The notes beneath the pieces are model-generated. The model was given only the letters and a program-made list of their open reading frames with translations, did no database searches and was not told where the DNA came from. From Microthrixaceae bacterium (lineage in GTDB: Bacteria > Actinomycetota > Acidimicrobiia > Acidimicrobiales > Microtrichaceae): DNA of 64,000 nucleotides. Positions within the stretch are counted from its first letter, which is position 1, and every line of letters begins with the position of its first letter. Both the position numbers and the translations under genes were made by a program. Shown in pieces: positions 8,180-16,822 of the stretch. The DNA is taken from the NCBI GenBank assembly GCA_023957995.1, contig JAMLGK010000005.1, forward strand, positions 1-64,000, in the 5' to 3' direction.

Positions 8180-10003
8180 TCAGTCCACCTTGCGTTCACC
8201 GGTGGCCAGGTCGACCTCCAGCTGGTGACCGGAGGCCTGGATGTCTATGCGGGTCTCGCCCACCTTCACGTCCGTGAACGGGTTCGAGAAACGCACGTCG
8301 TCATCAGGTTCGACCACCTCACCGTCGTGGCTCATGGTCCCGTCCGGTTCCACCGCCAGTGCCCCGGCTCCCGGTGAGTTGTAGAGCACCGAGAACGCAC
8401 CCGGGAGTCCGTCGGGACCCGGTGCCGCCTGGGTGACGAGCGGGGTGGCCGCAAGCAGTGATTCCTGGAACGACTCGAAGTCGTCGTAGCGACCTTCGCC
8501 TTCTCCCAGGCTCCCTACCTCGACGACCCAGACGTTGTCGGCACCGCCCCGTGCCACGAGGTCGAACGGTTCGGTGAGCCCACCTGTGGGGGTGCCGTCG
8601 CTGTTGTGGTCGACCCATTCGGTCGGGCGGTTCGACCACAACCCGAGGTAGCGGTCGCCCTTTCGTGCGAACAGCCACGCGCCGTTGGCCTCCGGCGCAG
8701 CGGGGACCGTCACCTCGGGCGTACCGGTGGTTCCGCCGGCATCGGTGGTGGTCGACCCCGAATCCGGGTCCAGCCCTCCGGCGGGGACCTGAACAACCTC
8801 GTCGAAGACCTCGGTGGGCACATAGGCATGCGTCAGCGGCAGGTAGCCGAAGGCCTCCAACAGGCCCTCACCCGGAGACGCGTACGAGGGACGGTAGATC
8901 TGGATGGCGGCGGGTCCCACCTGATGGGACTGCGGTTGCACACCGCCATTCCAGTAGAGGTCGGCGTCGGGCCAGGCCTCGTTCTCCAGTGGAGCGTTCC
9001 CCGGGGAGGTGGTGAACGCGATTGCCCTCTCCCCCAACGTGGCCTGCCAGGCGTGGTACTGGTGGCCGAACTCCCCCGGGCGGTAGTCGATGGCCGACGA
9101 GAGCATCACACCATTGTCACGCCAGGTGCGGGTGTCGACCGCTGTGAGAAGACCGATGTTGATCAGCGAGGCGAAGGCCGAGGCGATCTCGACCGCTTGT
9201 TCGCGATCGCCACCGGTCACGTCCTGCACCGCCGAGAACTGACTGAACAGTTCGGTGTCCCAGAGGTCGTACTCGTCCGCGGTGTCCATGGTCAGCGGAA
9301 CGGTCTGCCACGGGGTGAGCGCGTTGCGGTCCCACCAGAACGCCACCATGTCGGGATCGGTGTAGCTCAACCCGTCCCTGCGTTCGGGGTCCTCCTCCAC
9401 CGGCTGGTGGGGATCGATCTCCACGCCCATGTGTTCGATGTCCTCGAAGGACTCGTCGTGGTGAGCCACCTCCCACAGAACCGCTGGCACCATGTAGCGC
9501 TGTGCCCGGGAGAACAGAACCGCTCCTGCATCGCCGGAGCGCGGTGGTTCGTCCGAGAGGCCGAACAGCACCTGGAGGGTGCCGAAGGTGTCCTGGGTGC
9601 CCGCACGCAGCTTGTCCTTGGCGTACGAACGACCGTGGGTCACCCCCAGGTTGGCGTGCACCTGGTGCATGGCCATGTCGAACAACAAGATGTCGAGGAG
9701 CGTCGTGGCACGCTCGACCACCTCGCTGTCCTGGGAGTACTCCACCAGCGTGAGCAGCGGCGTCAGGTCCTTCTGGTAGTAGACGTCGGAGTGCCATTCG
9801 GTGAATCCGTAGGTGGCCTTCTCGTCGATCCACTCGAGGATGAACTCCCTGCCCCTCTCCGCGTGATCCTCACCGGTCATGGTGTTGCCGTCGCCGTCGG
9901 GCACGTCGAACTCGGCGTCGGGGAACAACTCGCCGGCCAGCAGCTCGAGGGTGTGGAAGATGATGCGGTGGTTCTCGGACCAGTACCAGCGGTTGTCGAT
10001 CAC
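8180..10003 (-). CDS. 3' part of a split conserved secreted protein (after an in-frame TAA)
   Basis: About 607 residues continue in the same frame as the lipoprotein gene upstream, separated from it only by a TAA at 10025-10027. The first residues read WYWSENHRIIFHTLELLAG, then EWHSDVYYQKDLTPLL and a helical-barrel-like body, with a beta-rich C-terminal third after a Thr/Gly linker. The start given (GTG 10003, with GAGGAC just upstream) is the first possible restart codon. I do not know the family's function; the SENH and EW-S-Y motifs look like a conserved active-site set. Without a restart or readthrough this half would not be made and would lack a signal peptide, so the gene is probably broken here. 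Confidence 0.6.
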   Translation of the reverse strand: MIDNRWYWSENHRIIFHTLELLAGELFPDAEFDVPDGDGNTMTGEDHAERGREFILEWIDEKATYGFTEWHSDVYYQKDLTPLLTLVEYSQDSEVVERATTLLDILLFDMAMHQVHANLGVTHGRSYAKDKLRAGTQDTFGTLQVLFGLSDEPPRSGDAGAVLFSRAQRYMVPAVLWEVAHHDESFEDIEHMGVEIDPHQPVEEDPERRDGLSYTDPDMVAFWWDRNALTPWQTVPLTMDTADEYDLWDTELFSQFSAVQDVTGGDREQAVEIASAFASLINIGLLTAVDTRTWRDNGVMLSSAIDYRPGEFGHQYHAWQATLGERAIAFTTSPGNAPLENEAWPDADLYWNGGVQPQSHQVGPAAIQIYRPSYASPGEGLLEAFGYLPLTHAYVPTEVFDEVVQVPAGGLDPDSGSTTTDAGGTTGTPEVTVPAAPEANGAWLFARKGDRYLGLWSNRPTEWVDHNSDGTPTGGLTEPFDLVARGGADNVWVVEVGSLGEGEGRYDDFESFQESLLAATPLVTQAAPGPDGLPGAFSVLYNSPGAGALAVEPDGTMSHDGEVVEPDDDVRFSNPFTDVKVGETRIDIQASGHQLEVDLATGERKVD

Positions 10004-10024
10004 GTCCTCGGGGGTGGAATCGGT

Positions 10025-10483
10025 TTACCAGTACTTGAAACCCCGGATGCTCTCGTCGATTGCTCGGCTGACATCGCCCTGGATCTGGTCGGGATAGCCG
10101 AGGCGCAGGTTCATCAGGTACAGCAGATCGAAGTCCGCCGTGTCCTGGTAGTCACGGATCTTGTCGAAACTCGACTCGAAGTCCTCGAGGGACATCTCGT
10201 TGAGCCGCTCGAACGCGTCCTCGTCACCGCGGATCGCCATCTCGGCGATGGCGATCCAGTCGAGGGTGTTGGGATCCTCGACCGTCGAGGTGCTCGCCAG
10301 GTACTCCGCAGCCCGCTCCGAGTAGTCGACAAATCCGCGATCCACCTCTACCTCCTCCTCCACACCGCCGCCGTCGGATCCCTCACCGGAATCGTTCTGG
10401 AGGGTGCACGATGTGGCCAGCAGTGCCACCGCGAACACACAACACGACGCGCGCCGCACGATCGTGGGACCCGTGAGAGTCAC
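10025..10483 (-). CDS. 5' part of the split lipoprotein (signal peptide and first ~150 residues)
   Basis: The product starts with a lipoprotein signal (VFAVALLATSC, lipobox LATSC), followed by an acidic linker and helices ending RAIDESIRGFKYW, then TAA. The frame continues past the stop as TDSTPEDVIDNRWYWSENH, which reads as one uninterrupted domain, so this looks like a nonsense mutation or sequencing error rather than two genes. The GTG at 10483 overlaps the stop of the upstream DsbA-like gene as GTGA; a GTG three codons earlier is also open. TAA cannot be explained by selenocysteine or pyrrolysine. Confidence 0.62.
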   Translation of the reverse strand: MTLTGPTIVRRASCCVFAVALLATSCTLQNDSGEGSDGGGVEEEVEVDRGFVDYSERAAEYLASTSTVEDPNTLDWIAIAEMAIRGDEDAFERLNEMSLEDFESSFDKIRDYQDTADFDLLYLMNLRLGYPDQIQGDVSRAIDESIRGFKYW

Positions 10484-11115
10484 GCGAAGCACGCCTCGAG
10501 GAACCTCTCGAACCCATCAGGATCTGTGGTGACCCGCAGGTGACCCGACTCGTCCCGGCCCACCGCCAGGGCGGGGCAGAAGAAGTCTCCGCTGCTGGTG
10601 AAGAAGTGTGGCGACCCGGTGACCCCCCGGGCAACGCCCTCGCGGTGCTCCTCGAGCACGATCTGGCGGTGCAGCTCGGAGTCCGCTGTGTCGAAGGGCA
10701 CCGACCAACGCTTCGCCACAGCTTCGAGCACCTCGGGATCCGACACGTCGGTGTTGTGTTCGAACAGCAGATCCCGGAGTTCCAGGCTCACCGACTCACC
10801 CACTGCGACATCCACGGAGCCGGCGACCGATGCGAGCGCCATCGCCCCCAGGGAGCTGGAGGGAAAAGCGGTGCCGTCGAAGCCGTCGAAGTAGCCGCTG
10901 ACCTGCTCGCAGATCTCGGCGACCTCCTCGGCGATGAACGAGCCGGACATCGGCTCACCGTTCACTATCTCGAGTGGCCAGGACCTGACCCGGAGGCGCA
11001 CGTCCTGTCGTGCCCGCTCCTCACGGGACTCCACGAAACGCAGGAGACCGACATGGGTGAACGGGCAGCCGACGTCAGCGAATACCTCGATGTACTTCGC
11101 GGAGCCGACAGACAT
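10480..11115 (-). CDS. DsbA-family thioredoxin-fold protein
   Basis: The 211-residue protein belongs to the DsbA/FrnE-like group: YIEVFADVGCPFTHVGL near the N-terminus and GVTGSPHFFTSSGDFFCPAL with the cis-proline (VTGSP) near the C-terminus. The active-site motif is CPFT rather than CxxC, as in the HCCA-isomerase-like branch, so a simple disulfide oxidase role is doubtful. There is no signal peptide, so it is cytoplasmic. The ATG at 11115 is chosen; a GTG two codons upstream is possible. It is the first gene of an operon with the split lipoprotein (GTGA overlap) and is divergent from the helicase. Confidence 0.84.
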   Translation of the reverse strand: MSVGSAKYIEVFADVGCPFTHVGLLRFVESREERARQDVRLRVRSWPLEIVNGEPMSGSFIAEEVAEICEQVSGYFDGFDGTAFPSSSLGAMALASVAGSVDVAVGESVSLELRDLLFEHNTDVSDPEVLEAVAKRWSVPFDTADSELHRQIVLEEHREGVARGVTGSPHFFTSSGDFFCPALAVGRDESGHLRVTTDPDGFERFLEACFA

Positions 11116-11230
11116 GACCACCAGTTTTAGCGGATCGATGGGCCCGGACCCTCGCGGCGGAGACAGCCCGGCGACGGGAGCTGTACGGTCCGGGCCGATT
11201 CGGGAGGGTTCGCCGATCCCGGCGGAGAAC

Positions 11231-11236
11231 TACCGT
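11231..11236 (+). promoter_or_regulatory. Leaderless -10 box (TACCGT) for the helicase
   Basis: TACCGT precedes the ATG at 11243 by 6 nt; it rejects the longer upstream frame that would overlap the divergent gene. Confidence 0.6.
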
Positions 11237-11242
11237 TGGACG

Positions 11243-13396
11243 ATGGCCGATGCCCCCACGAAGGCCGATTCGGTCGAACCGAACGGTATGCCCCGAGAGG
11301 ACCCTGTACCCGGGAACGACCCTGCATCCGGGAACGACCCTGCACCGGCGAAGGCCCGCACCGCCCGGACCACGGCGGCAGGACGCGAGGCACTGGAGTT
11401 GCTGGGCCGGCTGGTCGAGTCGCTGCCGGGCGGCGGCGAGCCCCGCGAAGGCCAGCGCGAGATGACCTCCCTGGTGGCCGACGCACTTGCCTCCCACGGG
11501 CGGATCGCGGTCAAGGCCGGCACCGGTACCGGCAAGAGCCTGGCCCTGCTCGCAGCGATCGCCACCTCGGGTCGGCGCACGGTCGTGGCAACCGCGACCA
11601 AGGCCCTGCAGGACCAGTACGCCGACAAGGAGCTCCCTTTCGTCGCCGAGGTACACGACCTGTCGTGGGCGGTCCTCAAGGGACGGTCCAACTACGTCTG
11701 TCTGGCACGTCTGGAAGATGCACGACGACTGCTCTCGGGAGAACCGCCGCCCGAGGTCCAGGACGTCCTCTTCGAATCCCCCGAGGAGACCGTGAACGGC
11801 GGTCACGAGCCGGGCGACCTCGCCGATGACCAGGCCGACCGGGTGTCCTTGATCATGGACTGGGCCGACGAGACCGAAGCCGGCGACCTCTCCGAGCTGC
11901 CGTTCGAGCTCGACGGCCGCACCATTTCGTGGGTGGCCACCGGGCCCGATGGCTGTCCGGGCGCCGATCGCTGCGCCCACGGCGAGGACTGCTTCGCCGA
12001 GCGGGCGATCGACACTGCACGGGCCGCCGAGGTGGTGCTCGTCAACACCAGCCTGCTGGGTGCCGACCTGTCGCTGGACGGCGCTCTCCTCGGCGACGCA
12101 GAGGCCTACGTGCTCGACGAAGCACACGAGGCCGAGGACATCCTGGCGTCGGCCTTCGGAGCAGAACTGCGCGGCGACCACCTCATGAACCTCGAGCGCA
12201 ACCTGCGGGTCGGTGTGCCCGGTCGCGACGACCTGCGCTCCGAGCTCCGACGCACTGCAGCGGTGCTCGACCGGGTCCTGTCGGAACACACCGAGGAAGT
12301 GTTCCGCGACGGGTTCCCCGACGACGGCGACATCGCCGAGACCGTTGCCCGGGCCGTGACCGCGGTGGCGGAGGCCCAGGCAGAGGCCCGGGCAGAACTC
12401 CGATCGAAGGGACGAACTCCCGATAGCGAACGAGACCCGGCCGTGGCCCGCGCCGAAGCCGCGCGGCGCAACGCCGACCAGCTCGCCGAGACGCTCGATC
12501 GGCTCACCGCGGACGGCACCGCAGATGCCATCTGGGTGGAGGACCGCGGACCGACGGTCAAGCGCGTGCCGATCGACGTGGCCGAGCGCCTGCGCAGCGC
12601 CGCCTGGGGAGACACATCGGTCGTGCTCACCTCGGCGACGGTGTCCGAGGCCATGGTCTCGCGGCTCGGGATGGGTCCGAGAGGCCGCTTCACCGATGTC
12701 GGCAGCCCGTTCGACCACCGGGCGGCGGCGATGCTCTACGTCCCGCCGCTGTTGGGCGCGGCCCCGCCGCGCGACCGCACTCCCAACAACGACGACTGGT
12801 TCGAGGAGGCCTGGTCCGAGGCGGCCGAGGTGATCCGCGCAGCCGAGGGCCGCACCCTGTTCCTGTGCACCTCCATGCGCAATGCACGAGAGTTCGCGGC
12901 CCGTGCCCGGGAGGACCTCGACTGGCCTGTGCTGCTGCAGGGCGAGCTGCCCAAGCCGAAGCTGCTCGCAGAGTTCGCCGAGGACCACCACGCGGTGGCG
13001 GTCGGCACGATGGGGCTCTGGCAGGGCGTGGATGTGGCAGGACCGTCCCTGAGCTGTGTGATCGTCGACAAGTTGCCGTTCCCGCGGCCAGACGATCCCC
13101 TGTGGCAGGCACGTGCAGATGCCGCGCGCTCGAGGCTGGTGGCTTCCGGGGTATCGGAATCCGACGCGGGATACCGGGCGTTCCTGGAGGTGCAGGTCCC
13201 GAGGGCCGCGTCGCTGCTGGCCCAGGGCACCGGGCGTCTGATCCGCTCGGCCGACGACCGCGGCCTGGTCGTGGTGCTCGATCCCCGACTTGCCGAGAAG
13301 GCCTACCGAAAGCAGATCCTCGGCGAGCTACCACCGATGCGACGCACCCGCACCCGGTCCGAGGCCCTCGAACACCTGCGCGCCGGCCTGGACTGA
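11243..13396 (+). CDS. ATP-dependent helicase, DinG/XPD-like (Fe-S)
   Basis: The 717-residue superfamily 2 helicase has Walker A AGTGTGKS (around residue 93), DEAH box VLDEAHEAED (~291), and C-terminal motifs GLWQGVDV and QGTGRLIR. Four cysteines lie between motifs Ia and II (C152 in SNYVC, and DGC, DRC, EDC at ~237-249), the spacing of an XPD-type [4Fe-4S] domain. It is expected to unwind DNA 5' to 3' in repair, for example R-loops or stalled forks. The N-terminal ~40 residues are a disordered DPxPGN-type repeat encoded by an 18-bp tandem duplication. The methyltransferase gene follows on the same strand 58 bp downstream. Confidence 0.92.
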   Translation: MADAPTKADSVEPNGMPREDPVPGNDPASGNDPAPAKARTARTTAAGREALELLGRLVESLPGGGEPREGQREMTSLVADALASHGRIAVKAGTGTGKSLALLAAIATSGRRTVVATATKALQDQYADKELPFVAEVHDLSWAVLKGRSNYVCLARLEDARRLLSGEPPPEVQDVLFESPEETVNGGHEPGDLADDQADRVSLIMDWADETEAGDLSELPFELDGRTISWVATGPDGCPGADRCAHGEDCFAERAIDTARAAEVVLVNTSLLGADLSLDGALLGDAEAYVLDEAHEAEDILASAFGAELRGDHLMNLERNLRVGVPGRDDLRSELRRTAAVLDRVLSEHTEEVFRDGFPDDGDIAETVARAVTAVAEAQAEARAELRSKGRTPDSERDPAVARAEAARRNADQLAETLDRLTADGTADAIWVEDRGPTVKRVPIDVAERLRSAAWGDTSVVLTSATVSEAMVSRLGMGPRGRFTDVGSPFDHRAAAMLYVPPLLGAAPPRDRTPNNDDWFEEAWSEAAEVIRAAEGRTLFLCTSMRNAREFAARAREDLDWPVLLQGELPKPKLLAEFAEDHHAVAVGTMGLWQGVDVAGPSLSCVIVDKLPFPRPDDPLWQARADAARSRLVASGVSESDAGYRAFLEVQVPRAASLLAQGTGRLIRSADDRGLVVVLDPRLAEKAYRKQILGELPPMRRTRTRSEALEHLRAGLD
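11300..11353. repeat. 18-bp tandem repeat in the helicase N-terminus, three copies
   Basis: Units gaccctgtacccgggaac, gaccctgcatccgggaac and a diverged third copy encode DPVPGN-DPASGN-DPAPAK, a frame-preserving duplication in a linker. Confidence 0.8.
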
Positions 13397-13441
13397 GTGC
13401 AGCCAGCTGCGCGGGACCGGGCCGATGTCACGGCGCGCTCG

Positions 13442-13447
13442 TATGCT
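13442..13447 (+). promoter_or_regulatory. Leaderless -10 box (TATGCT) for the methyltransferase
   Basis: TATGCT lies 7 nt before the GTG at 13455 and gives this gene its own promoter despite the short gap after the helicase. Confidence 0.6.
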
Positions 13448-13454
13448 CTGTTCC

Positions 13455-15053
13455 GTGACCAAGCCCCGCGACGCGACCAAGCCCCGCTCAGGGTCCCGGC
13501 GACGGGGCGCCACCTCCACCACCGCTTTCGGAGCAGGTCGCCGCGAGGGTCACGACGCCTCAGCGTTCTACTCACGCTTCGCCCCACCGAAGATCTCCGA
13601 CGACGAGACCGTGAACCGTCCCGGGGAAACCCTCGAGCAGCTCGGTCGGGGCAGGGTGTTCAACGGCTCCGGTGCCGAGATGTCCCAGCTCCCCGACAAC
13701 AGCGTCGCACTGGTGGTCACCTCCCCTCCCTACTTCGTGGGCAAGGAGTACGAAGCCGCTGTGACGGGCAGCTCCGCTGCAGGGTCTGACCCAGCGCTGC
13801 CCACCACCTACCTCGACTACCTGGAGGTGCTGCGCGAGGTGTTCGCCGAGTGCACCCGGGTGCTCGAACCGGGCGGCCGGATTGCCGTCAACGTGGCCAA
13901 CCTCGGCCGCAAGCCCTACCGAAGTCTCTCCGCTGACGTCGTCGACATCCTCGGCAACGATCTCGGCCTGTTGTTGCGCGGCGAGATCATCTGGGAGAAG
14001 TCCGAGACCTCATCGGGTTCCTGCGCCTGGGGCTCCTTCGCCAAGGCGTCCAACCCCGTTCTGCGAGACATGACCGAGCGGGTGGTCATCGCATCCAAGG
14101 GCCGTTTCTCGCGGGCGTTGAGCGCGGCCGAGCGGACCCGGCGCGGCCTGCCGGTGCAATCGACCCTCACCAACGACGAGTTCATGGAGGTCACCCGCGA
14201 CGTCTGGCGAATCGATGCCGAATCCGCCCGCAGGGTCGGCCACCCCGCTCCCTTCCCGGTCGACCTGCCGCGCCGGTTGATCGACCTCTACACCTACTCG
14301 GGCGACATCGTGGTGGATCCGTTCAACGGTTCGGGCACGACCGTGGTGGCCGCCGCGCGCACCGGGCGCATCGGAGTGGGCTACGACCTCGATGCCGACT
14401 ACGTGGCGCTCGCAGAGCAGCGGCTGGCACAGGAGCTCGAGCGCGTCGACGACCTCGAGGCGCTCTCGGAGTCGCTCGCAGACGCTGATCCCGATGTACG
14501 CCGGGCCGCCTGGTCGAAACTCGGAGACGACGATCGCGCCGAACACATCCACCGGCTGGCGGTCGACGGTGGCCGCAAGGTCCTCGACGTGGCCAGCGAG
14601 GTGCTCGTCGCAGCAGGGTTCGATGAACCCCGGCGTTCGGTGCGGGCACCGTCCGGTGCCCTCGATGCCGACCTGGCGATCCACACCGGTCCCGGCGGCA
14701 GGACCGACCCGGGGTCCGGCGAACCGTGGCTGGTGGAGGTAGGAGGCTCGTTCACGACCTCCAGGCCCGGGCTTCACCGAACCGACGCTGTATGGAGGCT
14801 TCTCGGGCGCTTGACCGCCATGCGATCCGACTCCGGCACGGGTCGACCACCACTGGTACTCACCCCTTGTCGCCCACCGTCGGGTTCGCCGGCCGACAAG
14901 GCACTGCGGGCTGCCGGCCCGGGGCTGGCCTTCGACGTGATCGAGCTTTTCGACCCCGATGATCTGGCCCGCCTCGCCACCTACGCCGCCGAGGGGGCCG
15001 ACGCACGTCCTGTTGCAGGGTTCTGGACCGAAGCCGACCTGGACCGGGCCTGA
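13455..15053 (+). CDS. Site-specific DNA methyltransferase (beta class) with nuclease-like C-terminal domain
   Basis: The 532-residue protein has an amino-methyltransferase core: catalytic TSPPYFVGKEY (~residue 88) precedes the AdoMet-binding DPFNGSGTTVVAA (~287), the beta-class order of N6-adenine or N4-cytosine enzymes. Residues ~375-520 form an extra domain: a helix VLDVASEVLVAAGF, then DADLAI, PWLVEVGGSF, a helix RTDAVWRLLGRL, and strands PLVLTP and FDVIELF. This resembles the order of PD-(D/E)XK nucleases, but the usual E-x-K reads E-V-G. It may be a solitary methyltransferase with a recognition domain, or a degenerate restriction-modification fusion. Start set by the TATGCT box. Confidence 0.88.
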   Translation: MTKPRDATKPRSGSRRRGATSTTAFGAGRREGHDASAFYSRFAPPKISDDETVNRPGETLEQLGRGRVFNGSGAEMSQLPDNSVALVVTSPPYFVGKEYEAAVTGSSAAGSDPALPTTYLDYLEVLREVFAECTRVLEPGGRIAVNVANLGRKPYRSLSADVVDILGNDLGLLLRGEIIWEKSETSSGSCAWGSFAKASNPVLRDMTERVVIASKGRFSRALSAAERTRRGLPVQSTLTNDEFMEVTRDVWRIDAESARRVGHPAPFPVDLPRRLIDLYTYSGDIVVDPFNGSGTTVVAAARTGRIGVGYDLDADYVALAEQRLAQELERVDDLEALSESLADADPDVRRAAWSKLGDDDRAEHIHRLAVDGGRKVLDVASEVLVAAGFDEPRRSVRAPSGALDADLAIHTGPGGRTDPGSGEPWLVEVGGSFTTSRPGLHRTDAVWRLLGRLTAMRSDSGTGRPPLVLTPCRPPSGSPADKALRAAGPGLAFDVIELFDPDDLARLATYAAEGADARPVAGFWTEADLDRA

Positions 15054-15079
15054 TCAGCTCCTCCTACGGATTCCTCCAG

Positions 15080-15355
15080 TCAGGTTCGCGGCGCCAGTTC
15101 CCCGCTGACCACCTTTGCCAGTAGCTCCTCCACCTGACCCACCGGCGGATTGACCAGCATGTGACCGGCCACCCCGATGGTCGGCACGGTCTCGTTGCCT
15201 CGGTCGGCTGCCCGCACCACGGCGGCGGCCTCCGGGTCGTCCCAGATGTTGTGGAACTCGACGGGGAGCTTGCGGCGCTTGACCAATCGCTTCAGCATCA
15301 TGCAGAACGGGCACCCCGGCCGCCAGTAGAAGTCGACCACGACGTCGTTTCTCAC
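15080..15355 (-). CDS. Glutaredoxin/mycoredoxin-like protein
   Basis: The protein of about 91 residues has a glutaredoxin fold: FYWRPGCPFCMMLKRLV with the redox motif CPFC, then HNIWDDPEAAAVVR, and ETVPTIGVAGHMLVNP with the cis-proline TVP. The WDD and ETVPT signatures are those of actinobacterial mycoredoxins and NrdH-like proteins, which reduce mixed disulfides in the cytoplasm. The GTG at 15355 has GGGAGC about 10 nt upstream; an ATG at 15448 would add a 31-residue low-complexity N-terminus and is the alternative. It converges on the methyltransferase gene. Confidence 0.84.
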   Translation of the reverse strand: MRNDVVVDFYWRPGCPFCMMLKRLVKRRKLPVEFHNIWDDPEAAAVVRAADRGNETVPTIGVAGHMLVNPPVGQVEELLAKVVSGELAPRT

Positions 15356-15504
15356 TGCAGCGCTGCTCCCTGCAGAGTCTGGGCCGACGTCGCCGCTCTG
15401 CGGGGTTGACGCCTTCGGGGTGGAGTGCTTTGTCCGTCTGTTTCGCATCGATGCTTGGAACCCGTTCAGAGGCTCCGGTGTTCCCGGCGGGACATGATGT
15501 GGTC

Positions 15505-16749
15505 GTGGAGATCCCCATCGGCGGTCTGGTGCAACCTGGTTTCGAATCGCTGCGGGACGTCTTCCACGACAACTGGACCCCCGCCGGCTCGGACCCGGGC
15601 GAGCTGGGCGCTTCGCTGTGCGTCATCGTGGGAGGCCGTGTGGTGGTCGACCTGTGGGGCGGCTGGTGTGACCCACCCCGGGAGCACACCTGGCAGCGCG
15701 ACACGCTGGTGAACGCGTACTCGGTGGGCAAGGGGCTCAGCGCAACCGCGGTGCTCGCTCTCGTGGACCGCGGGGTGCTCGACCTCGACGAACCGCTGGC
15801 ACAGCACTGGCCCGGGTTCGCAGCGCACGGCAAGGGCGACCTCACACTTCGCGCCGCCCTCTCGCACCGCGCCGGTCTGCCGTGTGCCCGCAGGAAGGTG
15901 GAGGTGGCCGAGGCCTTCGACTTCCATGCCATGGCCGGAATCCTCGCGGGGACCGAGCCCTGGTGGTCCCCGGGTGAGGCCCACGGATATCACGTGAACA
16001 CACTCGGCCATCTGATCGGTGAGCCCGCCTCGAGAGCAACCGGCCACGACTTCGATGTCGTGGTGCGCGACGAGGTCGCCCTTCGGTGCGGGGCCGACAT
16101 CCATCTGGGGCTCCCCGCTGACCAGCACCATCGCCTGGCCGACATCCACTTCCCCCGCGCAGAGCTCTTCGATCCAACCGCCGCGGCACCCGTCGCCGGC
16201 CCGCCGACGGAACGGGCCGACTCCGGTGGCGCAGGGAGTGCTGCGGCCTCGGACACAGACCCACCAGAGCCCGACCTCTCGGAGATGCGCGCCGGTGCGT
16301 ATTTCAATCCACCCGAGCTCTCGGGCATCGGAGCGGTCAACACCCCGGCATTCCGCAGCGCGGTGATCCCCTCGACCAACATGGCCTGCACGGCCGCCGG
16401 CGTGGCACGCGTCTACGCCTCACTCAGCGGTCAGCCGCCGGCCGACTCCGAACTCTCGCTGTCGTCAGGTCTGATCGCAGAGGCGACCACCACCCACAGC
16501 GAAGGGGACGACCTGGTACTCGGACGCCCGTCACGTTTCGGTCTGGGCTACATGCTGCACACGCCCGAGCGTCCGGTGGGGATCACCGAGGAGTCCTTCG
16601 GGCACTTCGGCCACGGTGGATCCCTCGGGTTCGCGGACCGCTCTGCCGGTGTGGGGTTCTGCTACCTGACCAACCGCCCCGGTGACCGATGGCAGATGCC
16701 ACGAACCCGAAGGCTGATCTCCGAACTGGGCTCCCTGCTGGGCTGCTGA
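15505..16749 (+). CDS. Serine hydrolase, beta-lactamase class C/EstB-like
   Basis: The 414-residue protein has the penicillin-binding/beta-lactamase fold with intact catalytic motifs: NAYSVGKGLSA carries SxxK (SVGK), GYHVNTLGHL supplies Y-x-N, and GHFGHGGSLGFAD the HxG-like triad. The family includes cytoplasmic esterases and peptidases (LACTB or EstB type) as well as lactamases, and there is no signal peptide here, so an esterase role is more likely than antibiotic hydrolysis. A ~40-residue Ala/Pro/Asp-rich insertion (residues ~230-265) interrupts the fold. The GTG at 15505 is chosen because CATGAT lies 6 nt upstream; GTG 15499 is the alternative. Confidence 0.86.
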   Translation: MEIPIGGLVQPGFESLRDVFHDNWTPAGSDPGELGASLCVIVGGRVVVDLWGGWCDPPREHTWQRDTLVNAYSVGKGLSATAVLALVDRGVLDLDEPLAQHWPGFAAHGKGDLTLRAALSHRAGLPCARRKVEVAEAFDFHAMAGILAGTEPWWSPGEAHGYHVNTLGHLIGEPASRATGHDFDVVVRDEVALRCGADIHLGLPADQHHRLADIHFPRAELFDPTAAAPVAGPPTERADSGGAGSAAASDTDPPEPDLSEMRAGAYFNPPELSGIGAVNTPAFRSAVIPSTNMACTAAGVARVYASLSGQPPADSELSLSSGLIAEATTTHSEGDDLVLGRPSRFGLGYMLHTPERPVGITEESFGHFGHGGSLGFADRSAGVGFCYLTNRPGDRWQMPRTRRLISELGSLLGC

Positions 16750-16807
16750 ACACAGGTGCCACCGGGCACAGGTTGACAAGACCGCTGGTCCCGGCCCGCC
16801 GGTTGCC

Positions 16808-16813
16808 TACGCT
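16808..16813 (+). promoter_or_regulatory. Leaderless-type -10 box (TACGCT)
   Basis: TACGCT sits 9 nt before the ATG at 16823. Confidence 0.5.
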
Positions 16814-16822
16814 GTGGGTTCC

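Noticed and set aside
10025-10027. Recoding of the in-frame stop as selenocysteine or pyrrolysine.
   Set aside because: The codon is TAA, whereas those amino acids use TGA and TAG; no insertion element was seen.
8606-10543. Long plus-strand frame (about 645 codons) antisense to the split lipoprotein.
   Set aside because: Composition is that of a shadow frame; no motif. The minus-strand frame has conserved-looking domains and a lipobox.
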